64,000 nucleotides of DNA from Dryococelus australis (lineage: Eukaryota; Arthropoda; Insecta; Phasmatodea; Phasmatidae). Numbering within the stretch: position 1 is the stretch's first letter; each line of letters opens with the position of its first letter. This document shows, piece after piece, positions 19,911 to 31,912 of the stretch. The stretch covers positions 59,117,251 through 59,181,250 of the forward strand of contig CM056994.1 of the NCBI GenBank assembly GCA_029891345.1, in the 5' to 3' direction. Below the pieces are notes generated by a model. It saw only the letters and a program-made list of their open reading frames with translations, ran no database searches and was not told the origin of the DNA. The translations under genes were made by a program, and so were the position numbers.

Positions 19911-22170
19911 CAAAGCTAAATTATATCCCTGTAACTGAACTGTAGTTGGAAAAGTCAAAACAGTTAGCATTTACCAGAAATCCATTTCCCAAACTCCATT
20001 GTGCTTCAATTTAACAAAAAATAATAATTGTATATTTTACCAAGTAATACAGTAAATTACGTGTCATTTATTTGTTGTTGTTCTGTAGAACACTTGCACT
20101 ATGTTATCCTCAAGTTCATCACAACCTTACCTCTCTTTTGTTTTGAATCTGACAATGCATATAGGTTAACTCTGGGTTCACCATAAGTAGGAAATATCAT
20201 TAGTTATTAAAAATGCATGTAAGCATAAACTGTGTTTGGTAGCTTTATTTGAATGTGTATAATGGCACATAATGCAAAAGTATGTACAATACTAAGCTGA
20301 ACATCACAGGTATCAAAACTTTGTAGAATACTATTATCATAGAAAAGGAGCAAAAATCCAAAATGCCCACAATTTATATATTGCCCATAGCTGTTCTTGC
20401 CTAAGTACAAGACATTTTCAGTTATCATTGCAAAGACAAATTATCCTTGTGAAGTGAGACAAGTCTTGTGAAATTATTTTTATGAGTATCTGCGACCAAA
20501 ACAGAAAAGGCCACCAAACCAATACTATAATATTTAAGTATACAAGCAAGATTTTATACTGACAGGTTATTTACTCGGCAATAGCCTATATTTTGAATTC
20601 CAATATTTACTTTCATCAAACTAAAAGCCTTCAAACAAATCATACCTGGAATATGCTAATTATTTAGTAGAATAAATATCATATATTAAATTGGTTTTTC
20701 TCATTAACCAAATACTGTAACATACGCATTATTGAGTATGGCACAATATTTCAAATTGTCTTTTCTCAACTTGGCCATAGCAACAAAATGCTAAATTAGA
20801 CCACAAATCTTCAACCAAATACATTAAAAGGGCAAATTTTTATTACTTTGGTATAGCCACAAAGCTAAAAAGCCCATTTTAATTTCGCTGGTTAAAAGTT
20901 TTCCACAACAGACATGAATTTTAAAACTCCTTTTAGAAATCTGTGACGGAGTTTCATTATATTAACAGTCACTTTAAACCAATGAGACATTTTTGGTGGT
21001 TTTTTTTTTAAACGAGAAAAATGACAAAAATTTAAATTTCCTAATGCCATCATTATAAACTTTTAGGAATTACCACCAAAACTTTCATGATTGTCTCCAA
21101 AATTCTCCTAAGAACATGCTTTCTATGGAAAAACAATAACAAAGTTCTGAGTTCTACATACTCCTACCAGGACTTCGTGTTATACGGGCTTAAAGTTCAA
21201 CATTTCAGAAAAAGTCTCGAAGTACTTAACTTGTGACAATGCCGTCTGTTCCTCTTGGAGTAGTGTCTCTTTCAACTGGCTCTCCTGGGCCGAGATTTAT
21301 ACATAAATACCCAGATTTTAAACCTCTAAAACTCGGCCAATAGAAATCAGGCTCATAGGTGCGCGTCCAAAAACGAGCACTAGCTCACACATGGTGGGGT
21401 GAACTCCAATCACCAGCGAAATTTTCCTTCCCTCCATTTGGTCTCATAGTTGCTTAGCGAATCACAATTCGCCTGGGAAGGCGGCAACCTGCTGATCACT
21501 GCAAATCCTCATGCCTGCCAGACAGCTGAGCGACTCCGGGCAGGATGCATGACACATGCGCGAGAACACCTCACGCCAAAGTACTCATTCCCTTTCAGTA
21601 TGGCCCCGCGAGGCCGGCCGGACGTCAACTCCACACCACTCTGAACAAACTAGCCAACGTCATGGTCAGCGAAATCTTTAGCTGATTTTCTTGCTTCTTT
21701 CGCCATGGACTCCTCGCAGAAATCAACCAGATTCCACCAAAATGCAAGTAAGTGAGGAAAATAAATGTAACGTAGTTAGCCAAAATGATGAACAAAACAC
21801 CAGTCTTCATAGCCCGCGTCAACCCTGTCCAACGGGACATTCGTATTTTGACAGTAATTTCCTCATAAAAGGATATAAAGCAATATTTCAGAATGAAAAT
21901 AACAATTTCAAGTAGTGAACATATATCAGGATTATGTTTTCTGTACATGCCACACAAACTCGTGCTTAAAACTTTGTGTTAAAGGTAGGGTAATGTTTTA
22001 CTCGTAATACCAGAGCAACAGAAAACTGTAAATTTTGTTCGTTTTCCAGAAAAATTCATCATATTCAAATATAATTTGATTGTGTCAGCAAAAGTTGGGG
22101 AGGGAGGGTGCAAGTAGGGTAAAAGTGAGACACCTGGTCTCACTATAAATCTAATTTACACTGCCCTGGT
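19911..22170. other. Unassigned block between gag and integrase of element C
   Basis: Where protease, RT and RNase H of C would be expected there is about 2.2 kb with no pol homology. The first part (20.0-21.2 kb) is AT-rich. At 21240-21730 it becomes GC-richer with CpGs. A minus-strand frame (21625-21957) contains a Met followed by a strongly hydrophobic run (KTGVLFIILANYVTFIFL) like a signal anchor. It is probably a secondary insertion or captured sequence of unknown origin. Confidence 0.35.
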
Positions 22171-22179
22171 TGCCAAGCT

Positions 22180-22997
22180 ACTGGTCATGTAATCAAAGTT
22201 TGCATCTCAACACTTCTCAAGAGGAAGAAAAAAAATCAACGCAACAATCTTCACTAGTGAGGAATTTGCACAATTTTGTAAAGAAGCAGGTATCTTTCAG
22301 AAATTCTGTGCAGCAGGACATCCAGCAACTAATGGCCTTGCGGAACGCAATGTGCAAATGCTGAAACATCTATTAGCAACCATGTCAAACCAGAATATGC
22401 CTATCCGTCAAAAAGTTCGGGAAATCCTTTTTTCGCTACCAGGCTACACCCTTGCGCAATGAGAAGTCTCCTGAGGAACAGTACCTGAATCAATAGATCC
22501 GAATCCAACTGGATGCGATGAGGCTGATAAAATTCCACGAGTCACCAGTTCCAACTCAACCAGCATGCCAGTTTAATGAGGGAGAACGTATATCAGCAAG
22601 ATACTACTCGAATAACAAGGCTTATTGGAAATGTGGAAAGGTCTTGAAGAAACTGGTAAAGGTACATTATCTAGTGGAGGTTGATAACGGTTTCCATTTG
22701 AAAAGGCACATCGACCAACTCCGACGAAAAGAGGTCCTGCTTCCAGCCAGGAAAACATTTCATTTTGATCCTCAACCCAAGAGCCCTATGAGCAATGATC
22801 GTCAGTTAAACAAACCAAACCTGGGTGATCTAACAGAAATCGTGGACCCAGACGTGGTGCTACCCGAGACGGAACAGCCTGACCCGATCAAACAAGAAGA
22901 AGAGGTACCAGTCGTGGTCTTCCAACCACCGGAACAGCCGGCCCAGCGAGAACGTCGGCTTCCTGCTTATCTCTGGGAGAGCTACCCTATATTATAA
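22180..22997 (+). pseudogene. Gypsy element C: integrase C-terminal half
   Basis: Integrase core end is visible as FTSEEFAQFCKEAGI, then AGHPATNGLAERNVQMLKHL (catalytic Glu in LAERN), a broken stretch, and an open C-terminal region (22518-22997) with YYSNNKAYWKCGKVLKKLVK and HIDQLRRKE. This is the SH3-like end typical of K02A2.6-type Gypsy polyproteins, followed by a Pro/Glu-rich tail. Stop TAA at 22995-22997. The catalytic N-terminal part is missing. Confidence 0.75.
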
Positions 22998-24600
22998 GCG
23001 TTAATGAATTATCAATGTGTTGTCTCCATTGTTCATTAATTTTCGGCCATAACACTAGCACAGATTATAATTAATAAAATGTATTGGTTATTAGTACCAC
23101 GTGGTGGACGTTTTTACGTTGGAATGTCTGAGCACTTTGTAAAGCCGCCATATAAAGTTAGTTCAATTTTACGTCATACTGAGTTGGAGTGATGGTTTTT
23201 GTGCTATTACATAAAATTCACTGTTTATTTTGTGTGACGTGGATTTTATAATTAGGCACTCCTCGCAGATGGAGTGTCCTTAATTGTAGTACCACATTTA
23301 CCCTTTTCTTCTTAGTTTTGGACCGCATCACATAGCAAAAACATATGTGTGTTTTACTGTGCAAGTTTTATGTTTAATAAAATTTCAATTTAAAGACATA
23401 TATGAAACATATTACTTATATCTTTTAACTTAACCAGTTGGCTTTATTTCATTTACAATATATACATATATTCAAAACAATGAGAAATTTTATTTTCTCT
23501 GCAATTTATATTGAATCATCACTTTATTATCAGTGAACTTTTAATAAAATCTTACATAACTATGGAATACGGAAATGAATTGACAAATACACAACACACA
23601 TGGAATAAGGAATTGGCGATGCCATGCAGTTTTTCATGTTTAAGTTTTGATAAAATATACTGAGTTGTTACTCGTTTTATAACAGACACTTAGCTTTGCT
23701 TGAATTTAGTTATAGAATTGTGAATGGCTTGACCTGTCCATCTTTCACCTGATATGCTACACTGAGAGTAATATGCAATTATGGAAAAATGCCCAATAAA
23801 GTATTCGTACTCCTTGATCCTCATAGGCCTAGGCTGCTTTTGTTTTAAAACTGAAATATTTTTAGTTCACCAACAACGCCTGGGTAGTAACATCGGTAAC
23901 AGTTTGAAATTGCATAATCTTTGATTGCAGTTCACTTGTAGTGGTAAAATTGAATTAACTTATATTATGCATTCAACCCTTGGCTGGTTTAACTTCATTA
24001 CAGATATATTTCATCAACCTGTTAGAGTATGCCCCTTAAGAAATATTAATAAGTTATACTTTATTGTACTGACTGTGCAGTTACAATTCCAGGTGGGAAT
24101 GAGTTATACCTGTGGCATGTAGTCATAAGTTGACTGTCATAAGTTATTTCTTTGTCCACATTTACATAAAATTATACTATGCTGAACTTACACTTTGACT
24201 TATTATGCTTGTATACTATAACATTCTATATAATCAGCTATTAGCTTATGTAGTAACTGAACGGTAATATCTATATAGACTGAGGTTTTGAAAATTTTTG
24301 CAGAATTTGTGCGTATTGTTGCAGTCATTTACAATGCTGTAGTAACTTTACTTTTTCCTAATCATTTCTGAGCAGCATTAATCTAACTTGTTTAAGTTTC
24401 TGTTTGAATTCTAAAAAATGTCATATACCTGTACATGCAGCCAGTGGTCTGTTATATTGATCAGCAGAATCTACTTGTGGAAAATATTAATCAATTAATG
24501 GAAATGACCTGTTTGTTAACATTTGAACTGGTGTAGAACATTTTGGAATAATTTCTGTATATATCAGAGTATCAATGTATTAACATTATTTATTTATTGT
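22998..24600. other. 3' region of element C and unassigned DNA
   Basis: AT-rich, no supported gene. The first 400 bp after the integrase stop probably include the 3' untranslated region or LTR of C (several AATAAA-like words), but no second copy was found upstream of gag, so LTR limits cannot be set. Element B resumes by 24.6 kb. Confidence 0.35.
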
Positions 24601-24627
24601 TTGTAGACTATGTTGAAGGCTTATTAC

Positions 24628-25480
24628 TTAGTAACCTGTATTCATGCGATTAAGGATAATCGTCAGTTTAATTAGCTTAAGGTACATACTAATAGTGTAG
24701 AATATCGACAGGCAAATAATTGCCATGGTGACATCATAATGAAGTGGGTCTATAACATTAAATAAGCGGTTGCCTTGAAACTTACCATATGTGGGGTAGG
24801 AGAGTATGTCTTGTATTATTGGCAGTGTGGTGTGGTTGATTTTCCAATGCGTGTTAATTGCTGTTGTGATGTTTGAAAAATTGATACCTGTTAAAGATGT
24901 AGTTGCTGTAGGTGAAATGAATGTTGGTGTAGCCAATGTGCAGGGACCACAGTAAACTTACATTGGGAAAACAATTCGGTAGGATCTGATAGGAGGGTGG
25001 CTTATTTGTCACATAGTGAATTTTGGCTGGTGAGGGATTGTTTTGGGATGGCTAGAACATCCGGGAAAATGTCTGACAAAGGCATTATTGCCTTGATGAT
25101 GCCATTGTCGGGGTCGATCATCACAATGGTGGATGGTACATGGATTATGCAGGTGTGGTTTTGAAAGCGATATGGTACGGGTATGATATTGGAAATTTTC
25201 CAATTGGCATCAGCACGTACAACAGGTATTGTCAGTTTAATAATCATTTGAGTGATGGAAAAACTGCATCCAGCCAGTTTACTAGTGTAATATTTAAGTA
25301 AGTCTTTGGTGGGGATGGCAAGCGTGAGACCCAATTTGTTTAGTTGGAAGTTTCAAATTGTGTAAGTCATTTGTTAATTGGGTCCTGCTGACTGCACTAA
25401 GGGGTAATTGGTTGAGTTGGCATGACTGCACATATGTTTGGACTACCTATTCAATGACAATATTATTTAGTAGTTGCAGG
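24628..25480 (-). pseudogene. Element B: env-like (baculovirus F-type/errantivirus) remnant
   Basis: Two minus-strand frames (25334-25002 and 24936-24628) carry features of insect retroelement envelope proteins: LLKYYTSKLAG, a conserved TIPVVRADANW block followed by IIPVPYRFQN and IHVPST, and a C-terminal hydrophobic segment (MAIICLSIFYTISMYL) near the end that fits a membrane anchor. Upstream frames to about 25480 continue in the same style. A break near 24.94-25.00 kb and the absence of the N-terminal signal and furin regions show it is defective. Confidence 0.5.
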
Positions 25481-26340
25481 ATGGCTGTGCATAAAAATGT
25501 AAATTGATTTTCAAAGTTAGTGTATGTGTTTATTTGTGTTTGTTGTTGGCATAGACCCATCGAAGCAGTCCCTTGAAAAGTCCATGGTTTGGGACTTCCT
25601 TACAGAGCTGTTAGTTCACGTGGTTGGTCGAGACATACGAGAAGAAGCATTGCTTCTCTTACACCCACGCTTCCACACAACAATGTATAATGCTAGCACT
25701 GTTAATTGGCTGTTTCTGCAATTTCAAATAAATGTCCAATCGTGATATGTAACATAAAATTGTTTGTTCGACTGCTAAAAGTGTAAAATAGTGTTCATAA
25801 AGCTGCACTCGAAATAACCTCAAGCGAAATAAGATATTTTCAGACACTGAAAATTATGTTCTACCTAGAGGTTAAGTCTGTAGGCAGTTCATTTTTGTTG
25901 TAAGCATCACTAGCCAATATAATTTAGAAGTCCGTGAAAATATTGTCTGTAAATAAAAATATTATAATGTTACGAAAATTAAATAAACATTGGGGTTTTC
26001 AAGTGTAAACAAATGGACAATCAGAAAATATAAACAACTTCATTTAAACAGAATGTAATCACACTGAGCGAGGTCTGCAATACCTAGTATTACATGTCAA
26101 TTTTGATGTATTCTTGGGCGTGGGTGTAAACTGGTAGGTAATGTAATTTGTCCGAATGAAGAAGGATTATAATGGTACATTTTAACACAGGGTCGATGCA
26201 TATTGTTTCGAGTGGGGTTTGACAGTCCTATTTAATAATTTGGATATTGACTTTATATAATGTGGTAATGATTTTGCAGATAGTGGCCATAGGAAAAATA
26301 TTTTTGTGTCGATTCTGTCCTTTTCTTTGAGGCCATGTTT
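25481..26340. other. Stretch between pol and env remnants of B
   Basis: No integrase homology is found where it would be expected. A + strand frame (25524-25745, containing SMVWDFLTELLVHVVGRDIR) is not recognised and may be chance. This gap accounts for the missing integrase of B. Confidence 0.35.
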
Positions 26341-27300
26341 ACTAAACTATTTAATTTCGTCCCAATGACTTAACATGTTTGGCCACCACATTCCTGATTT
26401 CGTCTGCTTTGCTGCGGTTTTGTAAAATTGCTTCCGCGAAAGATGTGAATAGGGAAGTACATGTCAGCATAGTTTCTTTGATTTGGTGTGCTTCTTTGTT
26501 GACAATGATATGATGAATGGGCACTGGGGGTGCTGTGGGCATGCGACTTAGGGCATCTGGGAAGGTGTTTAATTTACCCTTCACTATTTGGGCATCAAAA
26601 TTGTATTTGCTAAGTGGGATTGCCATGTTCTGTGTGCACATGTTGTGATCAGCCATGGACCAGAGATAACATAAACTGGCATAATCTGTTCCGATGGTGA
26701 ACCGTCGGCCGTATAAATATTGCCTGAAGTGGGTACATAAATATCTAACTGCCCCAAACTCTCATTCCATTGTATTCCATCTTCCCTCCTGGGGTGAAAA
26801 TTTTTTGGATGTAAATGTGATTATATTTTGTTCTTTGGTTGGGGGATCTACTTGAATAAGGGCCCCGCCAGGTGCCTCATTGCTAGTGTCACATGCTAGG
26901 ATTATTTCTCGGTCCTCGTGGAATTTATGAAGAATGGGGGCTTGAGAAATTGCTGTCTTTAATTGTGTAAATGCAGTTTCGTGTTGCTCTGTCCAATTAA
27001 AAGGGGGGGGGGGGGGTGTTTTTCGTGAGTTCAATAAATGGTTGAGCTATTGTGGCGTAGTTTCTAATGTATCAGCGTAAGTAAGACGTCATATACAGGA
27101 AAGTTCGTAACTGTTTCACATTTGGGGGGGGGGGGGGTGACATTTTGACAATAGCAGTTACCTTGTCGGGTCTGTAGATATTCCTCTTGGTATGATGATA
27201 TATTATTGGGTGCCGTTTAGTTTTTGTTGGTGTGTGTATGTGGACTGTGTGTGGTATGAGCCCAAATTTATGTTGAAAATGACCCCCAATATCTGTAGCA
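26341..27300 (-). pseudogene. Element B: RT connection and RNase H remnant
   Basis: Minus-strand frames read VKQLRTFLYMTSYLR (the end of Gypsy RT), then FNWTEQHETAFTQLK, ILACDTSNEAPGGALIQ (RNase H first Asp region), FTSKKFSPQEGRWNT and, at 26656-26351, YNFDAQIVKGKLNTFPDALS, the RNase H C-terminus. The RT palm with the YxDD box is absent. Two 14-base C runs on the coding strand (27003-27016 and 27124-27137) add poly-Pro codons and shifts. Confidence 0.7.
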
Positions 27301-29242
27301 AATTGAAAATGTTTGTTGGTGAAGAAGGGGCAGTGATTGGCCTTGTGTCCGACGTACATGCATAGGGTGCAGGTGGCTTCCTCGAGGCTGCATGGCCCGA
27401 TGATTTACTGTTTATGTTGCATGTGTCTTGTGCTGTATGTGGCAACGGCGCCTTGAAGATCATGTGGTGGCGGTGGTTTGGCAATGTCGGCGGGCTTTGC
27501 ACAGGGGGGGGGGGGGGGGGTGTGTTTGTCGCATCTGCAATTATAATGCGGGGTCAGCTGCGCTCGCACGGCGTGGTGGTTAGAAACATTGCATATGATG
27601 ACGACGATAACTGACCTCGCCGGCTGGTTCCGTGTTATTTGTTTGTACGCCGAGTCGCCTGACCTATTGCTTGTGTGAGGGTGCACAGACAATGCAGAAA
27701 AGCTTTGCGGTGTGGCCTTGTGATGTCTGTATATGTGCTGCTGTGTTTGTCGTGGGGGAAGTATTCGTGTTATGTTGTCTGTGTTTTGACCCAGCATTGT
27801 GTGTATCTGTTGTGGTTGATAGCATTGTGCAGTGGTGTTTATTTTTGTATCGGAATGTTGCTGTAGGAGTTAAATTTCGCAATTTCTACATACATTCTGT
27901 GTGGCACAACTTTGTTGAACAGTGCCCTACAGACATCGCGAACCCGGACATCACTTTCCTGTGTGGGGGAGGGGTGTGTTTGCCTGTACTGATTTCCGGA
28001 CACATGGTCCTGTATCGGACCGTATTGATTGTGTTCTGCCCTGAAGGGTAGTGTTTATAGGGCCCTTGGTGTGTCAGTTGTCTGTAAGGTCTCCCATGCT
28101 GTATCCACCTTATCACTGTTGGCCTGTTGTGCCATGTCTGATTGTACATGTGTGTGTGGGTGAAGGGTAAGGGTGGAAATGTTGTTGTATGAGTGTCCCT
28201 GACTGGATGTGGGGATGGTGCAGTAAAGTTATTTTCGTTTTTGAGAGTGTGTATTTTTTGTTTTAATAACTGTATCTCTCCTTGGAGCTTGATGTGATGT
28301 GCAGTCTGTGATTCCTGTTGTATAGTTGGTGTTTGTACATGTCCACCTCAATATTCTTGATGTTGTCGATTAACTGTAGTAGTGTATCGTTTGCTAACAG
28401 CACCAGTCAGTTTGTCTGAAATGACGGGTGTTAGGGAGGTCCAAATTATGTTCACAAACTCCGACTCTGGTAATTGTATCTCACGTTTGTTCTTTAAAAA
28501 TTCAAGTTTTCTGTGTGTGCTAGTGTACTCTGATCCGGGTGTTGTTTTGTAGTTTGTAAAGGTGCTTATAGTGATCTTGTGTTTCTAGTTTTCTGAATGT
28601 GTTTAAAAGTTTATCTTCAATCTGTTGCCCTGAGATTTCCTACGCACAGGCATAATATAAATTCTCGTATGTCCTTTTGGCTGTCTCTGTGAGGTAAAAC
28701 TTTAAATGCCACCTTTTGTCTAATTCTGTCCAGTTATTGAGTTCACTTGTAGCGTTGAATGTTTCCGAAAATTTCTCAACGTTTTCGGGTTTTTCCCCTG
28801 AGAAGGTGAGAATTTGTTGTGAGGGTTGTAAGATGATTTGTGTGGGCACTGGAATGTTGGATGACTGTGGGATTTGTATTGTTTCATTAGTGACATTGAC
28901 GGACTGGTGTTGTGTTGTAAGATTTACGTTTGTTTACTCGTGTTCAGGAATGTGAGGATTCGTGGTGGGAATGGAAACTGAAAACGTATGTGTTGTCTGT
29001 AGTGTTGAAAGTGAGCAGGGTCGGAGATATCCACTGGTACTGGTTGCTTGTGTGTCGTGAAATGAGCAATCTAATGCTGCATTCGGCTGTGTAGGGGAAA
29101 TGTCTTCAATAGATTTTGTGTGTTCTGTGTTATCAGTTGTTATTTGAGTTCTCAATTGTTCATGAACTTCTGCAGCACATTTTGCATTGTCGTTAGGCAT
29201 ATTTTGTTTGCATATGTTTTTTGTTGTAGTTTCTGTGTTCAT
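27301..29242 (-). pseudogene. Element B: gag remnant
   Basis: N-terminal frame at 29242-28934, a capsid-like frame at 28849-28640 (FSGEKPENVEKFSETFNA, as in Gypsy gag F.G....v..F...f), a decayed middle, and a zinc knuckle CTLCMYVGHKANHC near 27330-27372 on the minus strand. Many stops and a 17-base G run (27504-27520) disrupt it. The order gag, pol, env on the minus strand fits the LTR orientation. Confidence 0.6.
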
Positions 29243-29862
29243 GATGATATGTTAGTATATATAGGGAGTGTAGTAAAGGTGGTGATGCGCACTTTGTATA
29301 AACTTATACTTACTTCAACTATCAAAGAAAGAAATGTTGCGAAAACATCCCGACATCACACAAAAACAAGTGGGGTGTTTCCTGTTGTAAAAAAGAACAG
29401 ATGTCCATCATGCAATGATAAGCAATTTTCACATGCATTAATGTATCACACTAAAAGCATAAGCATTGACTAATGATAAGGAGAGGGCAATTAACGTAGC
29501 TGTGCCGTGGCAAGGTCTGCTGCGCGATTATGCTGACTCGCGCAAGTGGCTCGTACTGACCTACCGCAATTAACGTCTGCTGTGCACTGGCCTTGGTCAT
29601 GGGGAAGCTAACAGCTGATCGCTCTCGCACGCACCTATGCTGCATTATACACGATTCTACGCAACTGGATTTAGTAAAACTGATATAGTGGGCTACACAG
29701 ACTAATCAATTGTAATTTGAATACTACAAAATGGGGGCGCGTGATACCTAGGTGGATAGTGTGAGGTGCTGCCATGTGTTTTTTGCTGCAAACATCTATT
29801 TTAGCTAATGAATTTACACGCGTGGTGGAGTTTATTGCTTGGCAGCAAGAGTGAATGACAGA

Positions 29863-29876
29863 CCGTGCCTCCACCA
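29863..29876 (-). promoter_or_regulatory. Candidate primer-binding site of element B
   Basis: On the minus strand, one base after the 5' LTR, the sequence reads TGGTGGAGGCACGG. It begins with TGG, complementary to a tRNA CCA end, as retrotransposon primer sites do. The tRNA species is not identified. Confidence 0.5.
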
Positions 29877-29877
29877 G

Positions 29878-30627
29878 TGTAACAACCTGCCTACCTAACA
29901 CCACTGACTACTTCTATATTTAATCTGATCTCTCTTACCACTCTTTCTCCTAGTCATGGTATCTCTAGTCAGGTAGGGACTTATGTGGGGTAGTTAATGC
30001 TATCTGCTAATCAATGAAAATGGGGAAGTCAACAATACACATTTATTACATTACTTTAGATTATATATATATATATATAAAATACATTAACACAATACAA
30101 CAATGAGATTCTCCACACAATACTGACTTGACTTTACTCTGGCCGACAAGATAATTATATGAACTTAAAGGAATATAGTTATACAAGAAATGGTGAGTTG
30201 AATATACTGACATAGGGGAATATTGACATACACGGAAAGATAAGTCAGTTATAAGAATAATAGAATACGATTATACAAAGACCCTAGCCTTGCCACATGA
30301 TTATTAATTCTGTAAGATGGGACCTCGATATAGGGAATGCCGCCCTACCACCTGGCCGGAATTATGCTCATCAATGAAGAGGTTGCATATCTTGCAGATG
30401 GGCCAGAGCTCCCTGGACCCTCGTGTTCTTCCAAGTCGCTCCGACACTGATGTTAAAACCTCACACTCTGCCGACAGTCTGGGGGAGGGGGGTGTGCGCT
30501 CCTCGCTTAAATAGTCCTGGCCTCTGTAGGCCGGCCAGCCTTGTTTGTAAAACAGGGGGCTCGCTCAGGAATCTTTCTCTTATCCAAGTTTACCTCGTCA
30601 TGTGTGGGCCCCCTGGAGCCCACTACA
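29878..30627 (-). repeat. LTR of element B (5' LTR on the minus strand)
   Basis: 750 bp, starts TGTAACAACCTGCC and ends CCCACTACA on the + strand. Pairs with 18006-18702. It contains about 55 bp (around CTAGTCATGGTATCTCTAG) not in the other LTR. Confidence 0.9.
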
Positions 30628-30631
30628 AAGT

Positions 30632-31912
30632 GGATAATGCAACTTCACACATCTGCCGTATACCACCTGTGGACCAATCCAACTGAATGCAATAATCAGG
30701 ACCTAAAGACTCAGTTGCACCTGCGGGTAGGAATAAACCACAGTACCTGTGATGAACATCTGCACACGGCCCTATTCACCATTCGGTAAAGGGTGAACCT
30801 GGTAACAATCCAGCCACCATACTCCAGGGAAGGGAGCTTCCCCTACGTGGAGAATTCAATATCAGGCAACCGAAGAGTGCAAACGAAGATAACGCAGTAT
30901 CCCGGTGACAGCACCTAGAAATTGACCTGCAGAATGCCCGCAGGCATCAGGAATGTTACATAGCCCAGTGGGTGCCATTAACAACGTGCCCACCAAAGGA
31001 ACTCAAGCCTGGACAACTGATAATACACCCGGGATCATAAATTGGATAGCATTACAAAGAATTACTGCTCTGGGTTTGCCCCACCCACTAATCTAGGTGC
31101 TGGTATATACAATATACCCGGTCAAGGTGAGCAACCGGCTGTAGATAGCCATTCGTAGTGACAACCTCCACCTGGCCATACCAGGACCCAGCACTGCGAT
31201 GCCCGACCAAGAGGGCATCCGCAGCAAACAAGAATAAACAGCCACCGTGCCAAGCGGCAAAACTGGGGAGTCAAATCCCGACAGTGACAGGAGTGCCCTT
31301 CGACGCCTTTTTCCTACTGTGACGCCCAGCATCTTGATGCCTATAGGGGACACAAGGGGTGAAGAGGAAAACAGCAAAGAGAAAATCTCGCCCATCAACT
31401 CAACAGTCGTCACAGCAGGAACTGCAGACCCGCATGGGTCAGTCCATATCATCTCGACGTCTGGTGTCGGGACGTCGACCTTAGAGAACATCACCAAATT
31501 CGAAGCAGCGGAGAAAACTGTGGGTCTTATCAACCCACAGGTCAGCTGTCCGCCAATCATCACAGATGACACATCGGGGAAGCATCGAGCAAGCAGCAGG
31601 GGAAATTTATCAGGCTCCACAAGCCTGATTGTGGACTACCTTCCTTCTGCCTGGCCAATAAAACAGCCACATCGGAGTTCACACAGCAGTAGTAGCAGCA
31701 GAGGTGAATCGGCAGGGGAGCGGGCCCCTGACCACCCCGCCGCTCCAAGCAGCAGCATCGTCACCTGCACCGCCCAGCATGCACAGCTTGCGGAGGGACC
31801 AACCCCCTTTGTCGTACGTGTGCCGCGGCTCATCAGTACCACCACCGGGACGTCAGTCTGGTGCCAACGGCAGCCAGCGCAACACAGTGAACACACGGAC
31901 CTTACAACATAA
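30632..31912 (+). pseudogene. Gypsy element A: integrase C-terminal part and pol tail
   Basis: Continues the integrase interrupted at 18005. Immediately after the AAGT duplication the same frame carries the segment with LHTSAVYHLWTNPTECNNQ, where Gypsy integrases have their q..NPvER.nr catalytic-Glu block, then LHTALFTIR and an RVNLVTIQ-type stretch. Downstream frames (30850-31090) have the DNA-binding C-terminus. A long open Ser/Pro/Thr-rich tail (31247-31912) ends the polyprotein. Stops at about 30789 and elsewhere show decay. Confidence 0.7.

Larger units (their letters stand above)
18002..30631 (-). mobile_element. LTR retroelement B, nested in element A
   Basis: Bounded by two long direct repeats (18006-18702 and 29878-30627), both starting TGTAACAACCTGCC and ending CTACA. 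The flanks carry the 4-bp duplication AAGT (18002-18005 and 30628-30631). Primer-binding and polypurine sites and all its coding remnants place B on the minus strand: gag about 29.2-27.3 kb, pol 27.3-26.3 kb, env-like 25.5-24.6 kb. It lacks integrase and most RT, so it is not autonomous now. A further + strand element (C) lies within it. Confidence 0.88.

Noticed and set aside
25524..25745. Plus-strand frame as a possible host exon
   Set aside because: No splice context or family similarity could be supported; it lies between pol and env of a minus-strand retroelement.
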